Assembly: GCA_016875195.1 (NCBI GenBank)
Contig: VGRY01000012.1
Span: 1 to 64,000, forward strand
DNA from: Deltaproteobacteria bacterium
GTDB lineage: Bacteria; Desulfobacterota; BSN033; UBA1163
Length of the DNA: 64,000 bases
Direction: 5' to 3'
Position numbers and translations under genes: made by a program. Below are positions 27,133-35,231 of the stretch, one piece after another. How positions within the stretch are numbered: position 1 is the stretch's first letter; each line of letters starts with the position of its first letter. The notes under the pieces were generated by a model. It ran no database searches and had not been told where the DNA came from. It saw only the letters and a program-made list of their open reading frames with translations.

Positions 27133-28089
27133 TCAGGGTTTGAAAAGGATCTGAGATATTTTGTTGATTCTTTCCACTCCTCTGATCTCATGGGAGAGGA
27201 GGGGAAGCTCAATCAGCCGAATTCTTGATGCGTATTGTTCCCTCAGGATATGGATGTAACCTTGTTGCATCTCTTTTCTCAGCCGGTGAAACTCACAATC
27301 GGCTTCCTGGATCACATAATTGATAATCAGATGGTTGACCTTAAGCTGATATGCGTCAAAATCTCGAATGATCCTTTCAGTCTGTCTGACCCCGAGCGCT
27401 TCGGGAATAGTGACGATGATGAAGTCCGTCTTCTCGGTATCCCTGATGAAGTTGACCACTTTTTCAGCCAGATTTTCCCATCCGCTGATGATCTCTAACA
27501 GGGTACGTTTTCCCTTTTTTAACTTCACACTTTCCTTGAACTTTTCAAAATAACTATATAAATTCATATAGAATTTAGTCGCCGCTTCAAGGTGTCTTAG
27601 GAATATCTGGGGAAGATGTAATAACCTCAAGGTGTGCCCTGCCGGAGCTGTATCCCAAACCACCAGATCGTACTGCCCGCTCTCAACCAGCTCAAGAATA
27701 TAATTGAGCATGTACTCCTCTTCAATGCCAGGCGCGCCGCCGATATACTCAACAAAATCATAATCGACCGAAGCAAAAGAGGAGACCACCTCGAAGATTT
27801 CAGGGCCGAACCGTTCCTTCCATTTCTTTAGAACGACATCAGAGCTAATCTCAATCCCGTAGAGATGTTGAACTCCTTTAATGGGTGTTTCCTGGTCTCC
27901 GATCTCCGTCTCAAAGATATCAGAGAGGGAAGGGGTTGGATCGCTCGATATAATGAGCGTCTTCTTTCCCTGAAGGGCAAAATGGAGCGCAATCGATGAG
28001 GCGCAGGTGGACTTGCCTACCCCCCCCTTTCCTCCGATCATAATGAGCCGTTTTGGTTCCTGAACAAGGCGTATTAACGAAGAATCCAT
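27133..28089 (-). CDS. ArsA/Get3-type anion-transporting ATPase
   Basis: A 318-residue P-loop ATPase of the ArsA/TRC40 family. The deviant Walker A motif GGKGGVGKST is near residues 19-28 and is followed by IISSDPTPSLSD, the switch I aspartate region. DTAPAGHTLRLL is the switch II/A-loop signature. Only one ATPase half is present, as in Get3-like bacterial homologues. No arsenic genes lie nearby, so a role in arsenite export is not supported. The start at 28089 follows CCGGAG; an upstream in-frame ATG lacks such a site. Confidence 0.85.
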   Translation of the reverse strand: MDSSLIRLVQEPKRLIMIGGKGGVGKSTCASSIALHFALQGKKTLIISSDPTPSLSDIFETEIGDQETPIKGVQHLYGIEISSDVVLKKWKERFGPEIFEVVSSFASVDYDFVEYIGGAPGIEEEYMLNYILELVESGQYDLVVWDTAPAGHTLRLLHLPQIFLRHLEAATKFYMNLYSYFEKFKESVKLKKGKRTLLEIISGWENLAEKVVNFIRDTEKTDFIIVTIPEALGVRQTERIIRDFDAYQLKVNHLIINYVIQEADCEFHRLRKEMQQGYIHILREQYASRIRLIELPLLSHEIRGVERINKISQILFKP

Positions 28090-28196
28090 CTTTGACTCCG
28101 GGGCTATTTGATTTTGTATTAAATTAAATTTATAATATTTAAAATACCAGGTCAAGAAATTTTGTTAGTTAGTATCTGTTTATAAAATCAGTTTGT

Positions 28197-28270
28197 CCGT
28201 CATGCCCCGATTAAATCGGGGCATCCAGAAGCCCTTGAAAGAACTGGATTCCCCGCCTTAGCGGGAAATG
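28197..28270. repeat. Dispersed GTCATGCCCCGATTAAATCG-type repeat
   Basis: It consists of GTCATGCCCCG with an internal hairpin (CCCCGATTAAATCGGGG), then GGATTCCCCGCCTTAGCGGG and AAATGAC, the inverted end. It is a common intergenic repeat form. It supplies a spurious in-frame ATG upstream of korD. Confidence 0.6.
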
Positions 28271-28333
28271 ACATCTTTCTTGAAACAATTAGTTAATGGA
28301 CATTCTCTAATTAATAGCGCCGGAGGAAAAATC

Positions 28334-28564
28334 TTGCCGTCGGGAATGATTGAAATCGATCTAGAGTTATGCAAAGACTGTCAGCTTTGTATTTCCGTCT
28401 GTCCTCATAAATTGATCGAGCCCTCTGAACGATTGAACCAGAAGGGATACAGGTTCGCCCAGTTTACTGAAAAAAACATGAAAAAAGAGGGCAAGAAATG
28501 CAGCGGATGCTCCCTTTGCGCCATTGTCTGTCCGGAAATTGCGATTGAGGTTTACCGTGGCTAA
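28334..28564 (+). CDS. korD: 2-oxoacid:ferredoxin oxidoreductase ferredoxin (delta) subunit
   Basis: A 76-residue two-cluster ferredoxin. The cysteine motifs CKDCQLCISVCP and CSGCSLCAIVCP each bind a 4Fe-4S cluster, with the remaining cysteine of each motif exchanged in the usual way. It would carry electrons from the oxidoreductase. I choose the TTG at 28334, 7 bases after GGAGG; the more distant ATG at 28268 lies inside a dispersed repeat. The stop overlaps the korA GTG start by 8 bases, so the genes are coupled. Confidence 0.85.
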   Translation: MPSGMIEIDLELCKDCQLCISVCPHKLIEPSERLNQKGYRFAQFTEKNMKKEGKKCSGCSLCAIVCPEIAIEVYRG

Positions 28565-29627
28565 AGTGTTGATGCGTGGGAATCATGTCGTTGCCGAGGC
28601 GGCTGTCAGGGCCGGATGCCGCTACTATTTCGGTTATCCGATTACCCCTCAAAACGAAATTCCAGAGTATATGTCCGAAAGGCTTGCGGCCATTGAGGGA
28701 GGTGTTTTCATTCAGGCCGAAAGTGAAATCGCCTCCATCCATATGGTGATTGGCGCCAGCATGGCTGGAGGACGTGTGATGACCTCTTCCTCAGGGCCTG
28801 GAGTCAGCCTGAAACAGGAAGGCATCTCCTTTCTATGTGCGTTGGAATTACCAGCGGTCGTTGTCAACATGACCCGGGGAGGTCCAGGCCTCGGCAACAT
28901 TGCACCGGCACAATCCGATTACTTCCAGGCCACCCGTGGAGGAGGCCATGGAGATTACCGGACCATTGTTTTCGCTCCGAGTTCCTGCCAGGAACTCGCT
29001 AACCTGACGTATGAGGGATTCGATCTTGCGGATAAGTACAGGATCACGGTGGTCATCCTCGGGGATGGGATGCTGGGGCAGATGATGGAGCCCGTAGAGC
29101 TTCCTCCGGAGATCCCATTAAAAAAGCTTCCCCATAAGGACTGGACCCTCACCGGCGCCAAGGGAAGGCCAAGTCGTTTTATCCGTTCCCTCATCCTGGA
29201 TCCCCTCCAGGAGGAGGAGCATAATTGGAAGCTCATGCGGAAGTATGAGAGGGTTTCAAAAGAAGAGGTCAAATGGGAGTCGTACTTCACCGAAGACGCT
29301 AAGATGATCGTGGTCGCTTTTGGGATCGCTGCAAGAATTGCCAAGGGTGCCATCAAGCGTCTCAGGGATGAAGGGCTCAAGGTGGGACTGATCCGACCCA
29401 TTTCTCTCTGGCCTTTTCCATCTGGAGCTATCCGGGAATTGGCAAAGAAGACCAAGTATTTTTTCGTCTTTGAGATGAATATGGGGCAGATGGTGGAAGA
29501 TGTTCGGATTGCTCTCGAGGGAGCGGCGGAAGTCCATTTTTACGGCCGCCCGGGAGGGGTGATTCCTATCCCCCTTGAGATTGCGAGGGTCATCTCCAGT
29601 CAATATTACCAGAAAAGGCTGAAATAA
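28557..29627 (+). CDS. korA: 2-oxoacid:ferredoxin oxidoreductase alpha subunit
   Basis: A 356-residue alpha subunit of a four-gene 2-oxoacid:ferredoxin oxidoreductase. Visible blocks are FGYPITPQNEIPEYM near the N-terminus, SSSGPGVSLKQEG, and NMTRGGPGLGNIAPAQSDY. The C-terminal transketolase-like domain includes LIRPISLWPFP. The enzyme makes acyl-CoA from a 2-oxoacid, or the reverse, with ferredoxin as electron partner. The length fits 2-oxoglutarate or branched-chain 2-oxoacid enzymes; sequence alone does not decide which. The GTG start follows GAGG and overlaps korD. Confidence 0.9.
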   Translation: MAKVLMRGNHVVAEAAVRAGCRYYFGYPITPQNEIPEYMSERLAAIEGGVFIQAESEIASIHMVIGASMAGGRVMTSSSGPGVSLKQEGISFLCALELPAVVVNMTRGGPGLGNIAPAQSDYFQATRGGGHGDYRTIVFAPSSCQELANLTYEGFDLADKYRITVVILGDGMLGQMMEPVELPPEIPLKKLPHKDWTLTGAKGRPSRFIRSLILDPLQEEEHNWKLMRKYERVSKEEVKWESYFTEDAKMIVVAFGIAARIAKGAIKRLRDEGLKVGLIRPISLWPFPSGAIRELAKKTKYFFVFEMNMGQMVEDVRIALEGAAEVHFYGRPGGVIPIPLEIARVISSQYYQKRLK

Positions 29628-29758
29628 CCTCGGGCAAGGATAAGGTTACGAAGCCCGTATCGTTTTGAAAAGGTTACGTTGTTCGCCTTTCAATATTTTC
29701 CGTTCAACCCTACGGGATCGACACCCATGGACGAAAAACGTTGATATAGGATCCTGAA

Positions 29759-30517
29759 ATGAAAAAAGTATTCACCAGACCAAAGTCAATTAAGAAAGCC
29801 TATTTTCATTACTGCCCGGGATGCGGCCATAGCATTATTCACCGCCTCATCGGAGAGGTGATTGATGAGATGAATCTCCAGGAGAAAACGATCGGTGTCC
29901 CTCCGGCCGGATGTGCGGTTCTGGCGTATTTCTATTTTGATGTGGACATGGGAGAGGCTTCTCATGGAAGGGCGGCAGCGGTGGCCACTGGATTGAAAAG
30001 GGCGCTTCCGGACAGGCTTGTCTTTACCTATCAGGGAGATGGAGACATTGCGGCCATTGGCACGGCCGAAACAATTCATGCTGCTGCACGGGGTGAAAAT
30101 ATCACGACCGTATTTGTCAACAATGGCGTCTATGGGATGACAGGCGGCCAGATGGCCCCCACGACCATCCTGGGGCAGCACACGACCACTTCTCTTGGAG
30201 GAAGGAAGGAAAACAGGGACGGTTTTCCGATCAACCTGAGCGAGATGCTCTCTCTTGCCAGAGGCAGCGCCTATATCGAGCGGACGGCGGTTGACACCCC
30301 CGCCAATATTTTAAAGACGAAGAAAGCCATTGCCAAAGCTTTCCGCATTCAATTAGAGGGGCGAGGGTTTTCGCTTGTGGAGATTCTCTCTAGTTGCCCC
30401 ACCAACTGGAAGAAGAGCCCGGTACAAGCGGTCAAATGGATGGATGACGTAATGACAAAACATTTTCCTCTTGGTGTGTTAAAGGACGTCACCGGAGATA
30501 AAAGCGATGCACGTTAA
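29759..30517 (+). CDS. korB: 2-oxoacid:ferredoxin oxidoreductase beta subunit (TPP-binding)
   Basis: A 252-residue beta subunit. CPGCGHSIIHRL near residue 18 is the family N-terminus. The thiamine-diphosphate motif reads GDGDIAAIGTAETIHAAARG with VNNGVYGMTGGQ after it. The catalytic centre for decarboxylation would lie at this subunit. It follows korA after 131 bp and overlaps korC by 11 bases. Confidence 0.92.
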   Translation: MKKVFTRPKSIKKAYFHYCPGCGHSIIHRLIGEVIDEMNLQEKTIGVPPAGCAVLAYFYFDVDMGEASHGRAAAVATGLKRALPDRLVFTYQGDGDIAAIGTAETIHAAARGENITTVFVNNGVYGMTGGQMAPTTILGQHTTTSLGGRKENRDGFPINLSEMLSLARGSAYIERTAVDTPANILKTKKAIAKAFRIQLEGRGFSLVEILSSCPTNWKKSPVQAVKWMDDVMTKHFPLGVLKDVTGDKSDAR

Positions 30518-31043
30518 AATGATTTTTTCCGGATTTGGTGGCCAGGGCGTGATCATGATGGGATACCTCTTTGCCATGGCCGGCATGTACGAGGAGAAGA
30601 ACGTCACCTGCCTGCCTTCCTATGGAGCAGAGGTGCGGGGAGGAACGGCCAACTGTACGGTCGTCATCTCCAGCGAGGAGATTGCATCACCGGTTGCCTC
30701 GGAGCCAGATTTTGCGGTCTTCATGAACCAGCCCTCCCTCATCCGTTTTCAAAACCAGATTCAGTCGGGAGGGACCGTCTTTTTAAATTCAAGCATGATC
30801 GAGACAAAACCCATTCGAGGGGACATCGAAATTTTCGAAATTCCCCTGAATGAATTGGCCAAGCAGATCAAGAGCGACAAGGTGATGAATATCATTATGA
30901 TAGGGGCGCTCATTAAAAAGACCGGCCTGGTATCCCTCGGAACCATGACTCGTGCATTGAAAGAGACTTTCGGACAAAAAAACCCATCTGTCTTCAAACT
31001 GAACGAATCCGCTTTGATGCTGGGATACAATTATTTGCAATAA
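30507..31043 (+). CDS. korC: 2-oxoacid:ferredoxin oxidoreductase gamma subunit
   Basis: A 178-residue gamma subunit with FSGFGGQGVIMMGYLFA at the N-terminus, SYGAEVRGGTANCTVVIS, and the C-terminal LGTMTRALKETFGQK. It closes the four-subunit enzyme. The start overlaps the end of korB, and the ACT-domain gene follows after 16 bases with GAAGGAGG, so all five genes form one operon. Confidence 0.9.
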   Translation: MHVKMIFSGFGGQGVIMMGYLFAMAGMYEEKNVTCLPSYGAEVRGGTANCTVVISSEEIASPVASEPDFAVFMNQPSLIRFQNQIQSGGTVFLNSSMIETKPIRGDIEIFEIPLNELAKQIKSDKVMNIIMIGALIKKTGLVSLGTMTRALKETFGQKNPSVFKLNESALMLGYNYLQ

Positions 31044-31059
31044 GAGAAGGAGGCGATCC

Positions 31060-31485
31060 ATGCCTGTCAAACAGATTTCCGTCAGCCTCGAAAACGTCCC
31101 CGGAAAACTCGCTGAAATGAGCGAATATTTGGGAGAAAACGGAATTAATATTATTGCGGTGAGTGTTGTTGACGCCTCGGATGTCAGCGCTATACGGTTT
31201 GTCCCCAGTGACCCTGAAAAGGCGGTCAACGTCTTAAGGACGCACGGTTATTCGATTAAGGTTACCGAAGTTCTCGCCATTGAGGCGCCCAATCATCCCG
31301 GCGGTCTCAATGCAGTGCTCAAGCCTCTCAAAGAGGTCGGAATCAACGTCAATTACCTCTATACCTGCCTGGGAAGGGGTGAAAAAACAGTGCTCATCGT
31401 GGGCACGGATAAGATGGAAGAGGCAACCCAGGTCCTGAAGAGAAACTGGGTTCACATGTATGACGAGGAGTTGTATAAGCTATAA
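31060..31485 (+). CDS. Tandem ACT-domain protein
   Basis: A 141-residue protein made of two ACT domains: residues 1-70 (KQISVSLENVPGKLAEMSEY) and about 70-141 (EVLAIEAPNHPGGLNAVLKP). ACT domains bind amino acids and regulate enzymes. Such proteins are often encoded beside 2-oxoacid oxidoreductase or CoA-ligase genes that handle amino-acid-derived acids. Its place at the end of the kor operon suggests it senses an amino acid related to the enzyme's substrate, which would favour a branched-chain or aromatic 2-oxoacid. That is inference. Confidence 0.85.
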   Translation: MPVKQISVSLENVPGKLAEMSEYLGENGINIIAVSVVDASDVSAIRFVPSDPEKAVNVLRTHGYSIKVTEVLAIEAPNHPGGLNAVLKPLKEVGINVNYLYTCLGRGEKTVLIVGTDKMEEATQVLKRNWVHMYDEELYKL

Positions 31486-31501
31486 CAACCAGAAGTTAAT
31501 C

Positions 31502-31618
31502 GGCTATCGGTGACGATGCTCGTATCGAAGTTAGAAGCACGAAGCTCGATGCTAGAAAAAGACGAGCCTCCAATTTCGACAAACGAGTATCGATACGAGC
31601 TTCGATAACGACAAACGT
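31502..31618. repeat. Dispersed GGTTATCGGTGACGA repeat, copy 1
   Basis: It begins GGCTATCGGTGACGATGCTC and ends CGATAACGACAAACG, with several CGTATCGAAG/CTTCGATACG-type inverted segments inside. A related copy precedes dnaJ at 43833-43928. Confidence 0.5.
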
Positions 31619-31631
31619 TTGTTTAAGAGAA

Positions 31632-32480
31632 TTAGGCGTAGCTATGTAGCCCGGAAAGGATATAATTCACTCCAAAATAAGTGAACATCACTGCCACAAA
31701 CCCTATAATGGAAAGGATGGCCGCTTTTCTTCCCCTCCAGTCCTTTGTGATCCGTGCATGTAAGAAGGCCGCATAAATAAACCAGGTGATCAACGACCAG
31801 GTCTCTTTTGGATCCCAGCTCCAGTAACTTCCCCATGCATAATTCGCCCATGCCGCTCCTGTGATGATGCCCAAGCTCAACATGGGAAATCCAATCACAA
31901 TCGATTTGTAGTTAATCTCATCGAGAATGGAAAGGGAGGGCAGCCACTTGCCCCCTTCTTCTCTAACTCCCTTCCTATCTCGAATGAGATAGAGGATGCT
32001 AATGCCAAAGGAGACGGCGAATGCCGCATACCCGAAAAAACAGGTGGTCACATGGATCGTGAGCCAGTTGCTCTGGAGAGCTGGCATCAAAGGGGTAATC
32101 GTTGGCTTGATATTGGTGGGAATGATGGAGGTGAGAGCGAGCGCAAGAAAAGCGAATGGGGTGACGAAAGCGCCGATAATCTTATGATTGTATTTGAACT
32201 CAATGATGAGATAGATCAGGACGATTGTCCAAGAAAAGAAGACCAAGGACTCGTACATATTGGAAAGAGGGACATAACCGTACCCTGTCTGATGGGTTTC
32301 CTGCCAGCGCAAGACCAGGCCGATGGAATGAATGATCAATCCAATGATGAGAGAAGAGGTGGGAAGAATTCCAATTTTCTTGTTTTGTGAGGCGGCCGCG
32401 ATAAGATAACCCAGAAAGGCGAGAAGATATATCCCCATCGAGACATTAAAAAAGGTATGACTTACTAAGGAAACGCTCAT
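31632..32480 (-). CDS. ccsB: Cytochrome c biogenesis protein CcsB/CcsA family
   Basis: A 282-residue membrane protein with about eight hydrophobic helices. The haem-handling WWD motif reads WGSYWSWDPKETWSL near residue 222. Conserved histidines are in HVTTCFFGYAAFA and in FLHARI. It belongs to the CcsA half of the system II cytochrome c maturation machine, which moves haem across the membrane and attaches it to CxxCH proteins. The ResB-like partner is not in the window. The gene shows that the organism makes c-type cytochromes. Confidence 0.9.
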   Translation of the reverse strand: MSVSLVSHTFFNVSMGIYLLAFLGYLIAAASQNKKIGILPTSSLIIGLIIHSIGLVLRWQETHQTGYGYVPLSNMYESLVFFSWTIVLIYLIIEFKYNHKIIGAFVTPFAFLALALTSIIPTNIKPTITPLMPALQSNWLTIHVTTCFFGYAAFAVSFGISILYLIRDRKGVREEGGKWLPSLSILDEINYKSIVIGFPMLSLGIITGAAWANYAWGSYWSWDPKETWSLITWFIYAAFLHARITKDWRGRKAAILSIIGFVAVMFTYFGVNYILSGLHSYA

Positions 32481-32597
32481 GCTCCACTCCTACAGGCTCA
32501 GACTGTCCATTGGTTAATAAAAAAATAACAGACTTCTTCTGTCTTGTCAATTCTGATGGAAAGAAGTCTGATGGAAAGAAGCAAGAGGGGAGGGAGG

Positions 32598-33359
32598 TTA
32601 TTTTTTCTCTACAACTCTTTTTTCTTCTACCGCTTTTTGGATGGAAAGAGCCTCTTTCTTTGATTTGGCGATTTCGGAGATTTGAATCTGGTAGGTTGCC
32701 TTCAATAATAAAACTCCGTCGTCTTTGTGACGGTGGATAAACGCTTCGATCTCTTTATACTCTTGCCCTTTAAAAATATTCCTGCAATTTCTTAAGAGAT
32801 AAGCAAGGCTGATCTCGTCTATCTTGTAATCGATCTGAAGGGGATGCGGAGAATCTTCAGGGATTCTTTCAAGAGCCTTAATGTCAATAGTTTCAAGAAC
32901 CTGCCGATACAATTTGAGAAATGCATCCACTTTAGGCCGAGGAAGAGGGGGGGTCTTCAGTTCCCTTTCCAGTTGTTGGGCGATCTCTTTGGATTGAATT
33001 TCAAGCCGAAGAAGCTTTAATGAATAGTCCCCATGGATCAATTGATAGGTGAGGGGTTCATTGATCCTCGTCCTGAATTTCTTGACTACAAATTTCTCTC
33101 TTCCATTGGTCGCTTTGAAATAGGAGACTTTTATCGGCTCGGAATAAGGTTTTTCGCTAACAAAGGAGTCTTCGACAATGTCTAGCGTCTCAGTCTGATG
33201 GTTCTGGTGATGTTTTAAAAAAAACTGAAAATCATCTCTTTCAATGGCCCGGTAGGATTCTGGAGGTCTGCCAATGACGGATTCGTATTCCGGCCATTGA
33301 TCAAAGGGGGTTCTCAAAAATATTTCATCGCAGGTGATGCATCGTATCAGCTGGTTCAT
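32598..33359 (-). CDS. Hypothetical protein with possible N-terminal metal-binding CxxC
   Basis: A 253-residue soluble protein I do not recognise. It starts MNQLIRCITCDEIFLRTPFDQWP, whose CxxC resembles half a rubredoxin-like knuckle. The remainder is rich in charged residues, with a likely helical region EIQSKEIAQQLERELKTPP. It is encoded 19 bases downstream of the HD-GYP regulator gene on the same strand, so it is probably co-transcribed from the sigma-54-like promoter at 34556. Confidence 0.5.
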   Translation of the reverse strand: MNQLIRCITCDEIFLRTPFDQWPEYESVIGRPPESYRAIERDDFQFFLKHHQNHQTETLDIVEDSFVSEKPYSEPIKVSYFKATNGREKFVVKKFRTRINEPLTYQLIHGDYSLKLLRLEIQSKEIAQQLERELKTPPLPRPKVDAFLKLYRQVLETIDIKALERIPEDSPHPLQIDYKIDEISLAYLLRNCRNIFKGQEYKEIEAFIHRHKDDGVLLLKATYQIQISEIAKSKKEALSIQKAVEEKRVVEKK

Positions 33360-33377
33360 TGAACGCTCCTTTTTCGC

Positions 33378-34514
33378 TCAATACGAAATGGAAGGAACCC
33401 TCGCATGATCTCTGACCATGAATACCTCTTCCATCTCCTTAAGAATATCGAGAAAGATTGTGACCAATTGAGGGTCGAACTGTTTTCCGGAATATTTCAT
33501 TAATTCGTTCTTCGCTTCTCCATTGGAAAGGGGCTTACGGTAGGGCCGGTCGGAAGTCATGCTGTCATAGGCATCGGCGATGGCAATGATTCTCGCTCCC
33601 AATGGAATTTGATCTGCAGATAACCCGTCCGGATAGCCTGTTCCATCAAACCGTTCATGGTGGTGCTGAATATAGGAGAGGATGTTGGGGGAAAGATTGA
33701 GTGGCACCAGGAGCTCGATCGACTTTCGCGTATGTTGTTTGATGATCGCCCATTCCGTTGAAGAGAGGGTCCCTTTCTTATTAATAAAACGGTTGCTAAT
33801 ACCGATTTTTCCAATATCATGAAGGTAGGAGGAAATTCTAATCTCGTTTCTGTCCTTCGGATTAAGTGACAGTCTCTTGGACATGATATCAGAATAGTAA
33901 CAAACGCGCTCAGAATGCCCTGATGTGTATGGATCCTTTTCCTCAAGTGTGAAGGCAAGGACTTTCGAAAATTCCAGACAGTTTTGATTTTCCGGAGAAC
34001 TTGACAGGGCTGCAGTACCCAAATCGATGAACCCTTTCGTCTCCGAAGGTGACGAAAAGCCGGAATCCGGCAGTGGATTTTCAATACTGGATACATCCGG
34101 ACGCTGGTCAAGCATCTCTTTGACCTTGAGGTTCAATTTCCTCCGTTGAATCGATTTATCGATGATAGACATGATCTCCGGGACATTGAACGGTTTGGCA
34201 ATATAATCAAAAACCCCATAACGGATGGCCTCGATTGCACTCTTCAGGGTGCCATAGCCGGTGATGATGATGGCCATCACATCAGGGGCGATCAACCGGA
34301 TCTCCTTAAGTGTATCGATTCCTGACATTCCTGGCATCTTAAGATCCAGTGTGACAACATCCACCTCATTTTGCTGGAGTAGTTGGATGGCGGAATTTCC
34401 ATTTTCGGCTGTGAAGATATTGTAATGAGGTTTCAAAATCATCCTTAAGGATTCTCTTGGGCCGATTTCATCATCCACAATAAGAATATTCGCTGAATTG
34501 GTTTTCGTCTCCAT
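33378..34514 (-). CDS. Response regulator with HD-GYP c-di-GMP phosphodiesterase domain
   Basis: A 378-residue protein. The receiver domain (about 10-125) has ILIVDDEIGPRESL and the phospho-acceptor aspartate in VVTLDLKMPGMSG. The HD-GYP domain (about 195-365) shows the HD pair in YLHDIGKIGI, then HHHERFDGTGYPDGL, the GYP signature, and DAYDSMTSDRPYR. HD-GYP enzymes hydrolyse c-di-GMP with two or three metals. Phosphorylation of the receiver should set its activity. The PilZ protein at 23432 is a possible reader of the same messenger. Confidence 0.92.
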   Translation of the reverse strand: METKTNSANILIVDDEIGPRESLRMILKPHYNIFTAENGNSAIQLLQQNEVDVVTLDLKMPGMSGIDTLKEIRLIAPDVMAIIITGYGTLKSAIEAIRYGVFDYIAKPFNVPEIMSIIDKSIQRRKLNLKVKEMLDQRPDVSSIENPLPDSGFSSPSETKGFIDLGTAALSSSPENQNCLEFSKVLAFTLEEKDPYTSGHSERVCYYSDIMSKRLSLNPKDRNEIRISSYLHDIGKIGISNRFINKKGTLSSTEWAIIKQHTRKSIELLVPLNLSPNILSYIQHHHERFDGTGYPDGLSADQIPLGARIIAIADAYDSMTSDRPYRKPLSNGEAKNELMKYSGKQFDPQLVTIFLDILKEMEEVFMVRDHARVPSISY

Positions 34515-34555
34515 TATTCTTTCCTCTCTATCGGATGAAATAGATAAGCTAATTA

Positions 34556-34571
34556 AGCAAAATGGCTGCCA
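34556..34571 (-). promoter_or_regulatory. Sigma-54-like promoter of the HD-GYP gene
   Basis: On the minus strand the site reads TGGCAGCCATTTTGCT: TGGCA, a GG-N10-GC core, and TTGCT. It is 42 bp upstream of the HD-GYP start codon. A sigma-54 activator gene (35232-36644) lies immediately upstream. Confidence 0.6.
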
Positions 34572-35231
34572 TAATGAAATTAAAAAATCAAATTATTTAA
34601 ATTTTACAAGATGTTGATATTATAGGGTTATATTAATTAACATCACATGTTAAGATAGGAGATAATTACTTTGCTTGGAGAGATGTCCAAAAATGAACAC
34701 AAGTTGACGTTTTTAAAATAAATTGCTTTCAAGTTTGTGTGAGACTTACCCTCTATACCTCCTCTTAATGAGGCTGTGCCGTAATGACTATTTTGTCACC
34801 CTGAATTTATTGATTCACATCCGCGGATCACTTCGTACCAAGGTCTTGTAATGGGTGGGATTCATTAGATCCTGAACCAAGTCGGTACGACTCGAAACCA
34901 AGTTCAGGATGACATTTTTGGGGAATTACCTAATTACGCCATAGCCTCTAATAAAAAGGGTGGCTGGTTTAACAGGTAGCAATAAAGACGGTCGCTGAAG
35001 TTATTAACAGTCTCATAATAGAATAGACATTCTTTGGCATGAATTTAAAGGGGTCTATCAATTAAATAACTCCCCCTCCCCCCTCTTAATTTAAGAGGGG
35101 GGATATTCCTCCCCTTAAAATAAGGGGAGGGTAGGTGGGGTTATGAGTCTTTGAGCCTTTGGTTTTCCATGTATAGACTATTTTGAGACTCTTAATAATT
35201 AAGTGAAGATTTCAACTCTTTTAAAATGCTT
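34572..35231. other. Intergenic region between two regulator genes
   Basis: About 660 bp with no gene. It contains the inverted-end repeat at 34770-34948 and a pair of palindromes at 35072-35138 (CCCCCCTCTTAA/TTAAGAGGGGGG and CCTCCCCTT/AAGGGGAGG). Confidence 0.5.
34770..34948. repeat. Inverted-end repeat, GAGGCTGTG family, copy 1
   Basis: The ends GAGGCTGTGCCGTAATGA and TAATTACGCCATAGCCTC are inverted. The interior is CACCCTGAATTT...TTCAGGATGACA, itself an inverted pair. A second element with GAGGCTGTG ends is at 58926-59138. Confidence 0.55.

Noticed and set aside
27133-28089. Arsenic resistance ATPase
   Set aside because: Only one ATPase half is present and there are no arsB, arsC, arsD or arsR neighbours.
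28268-28333. Start of the ferredoxin gene at the ATG at 28268
   Set aside because: That ATG lies in a dispersed repeat without a ribosome binding site; the TTG at 28334 follows GGAGG at good spacing.
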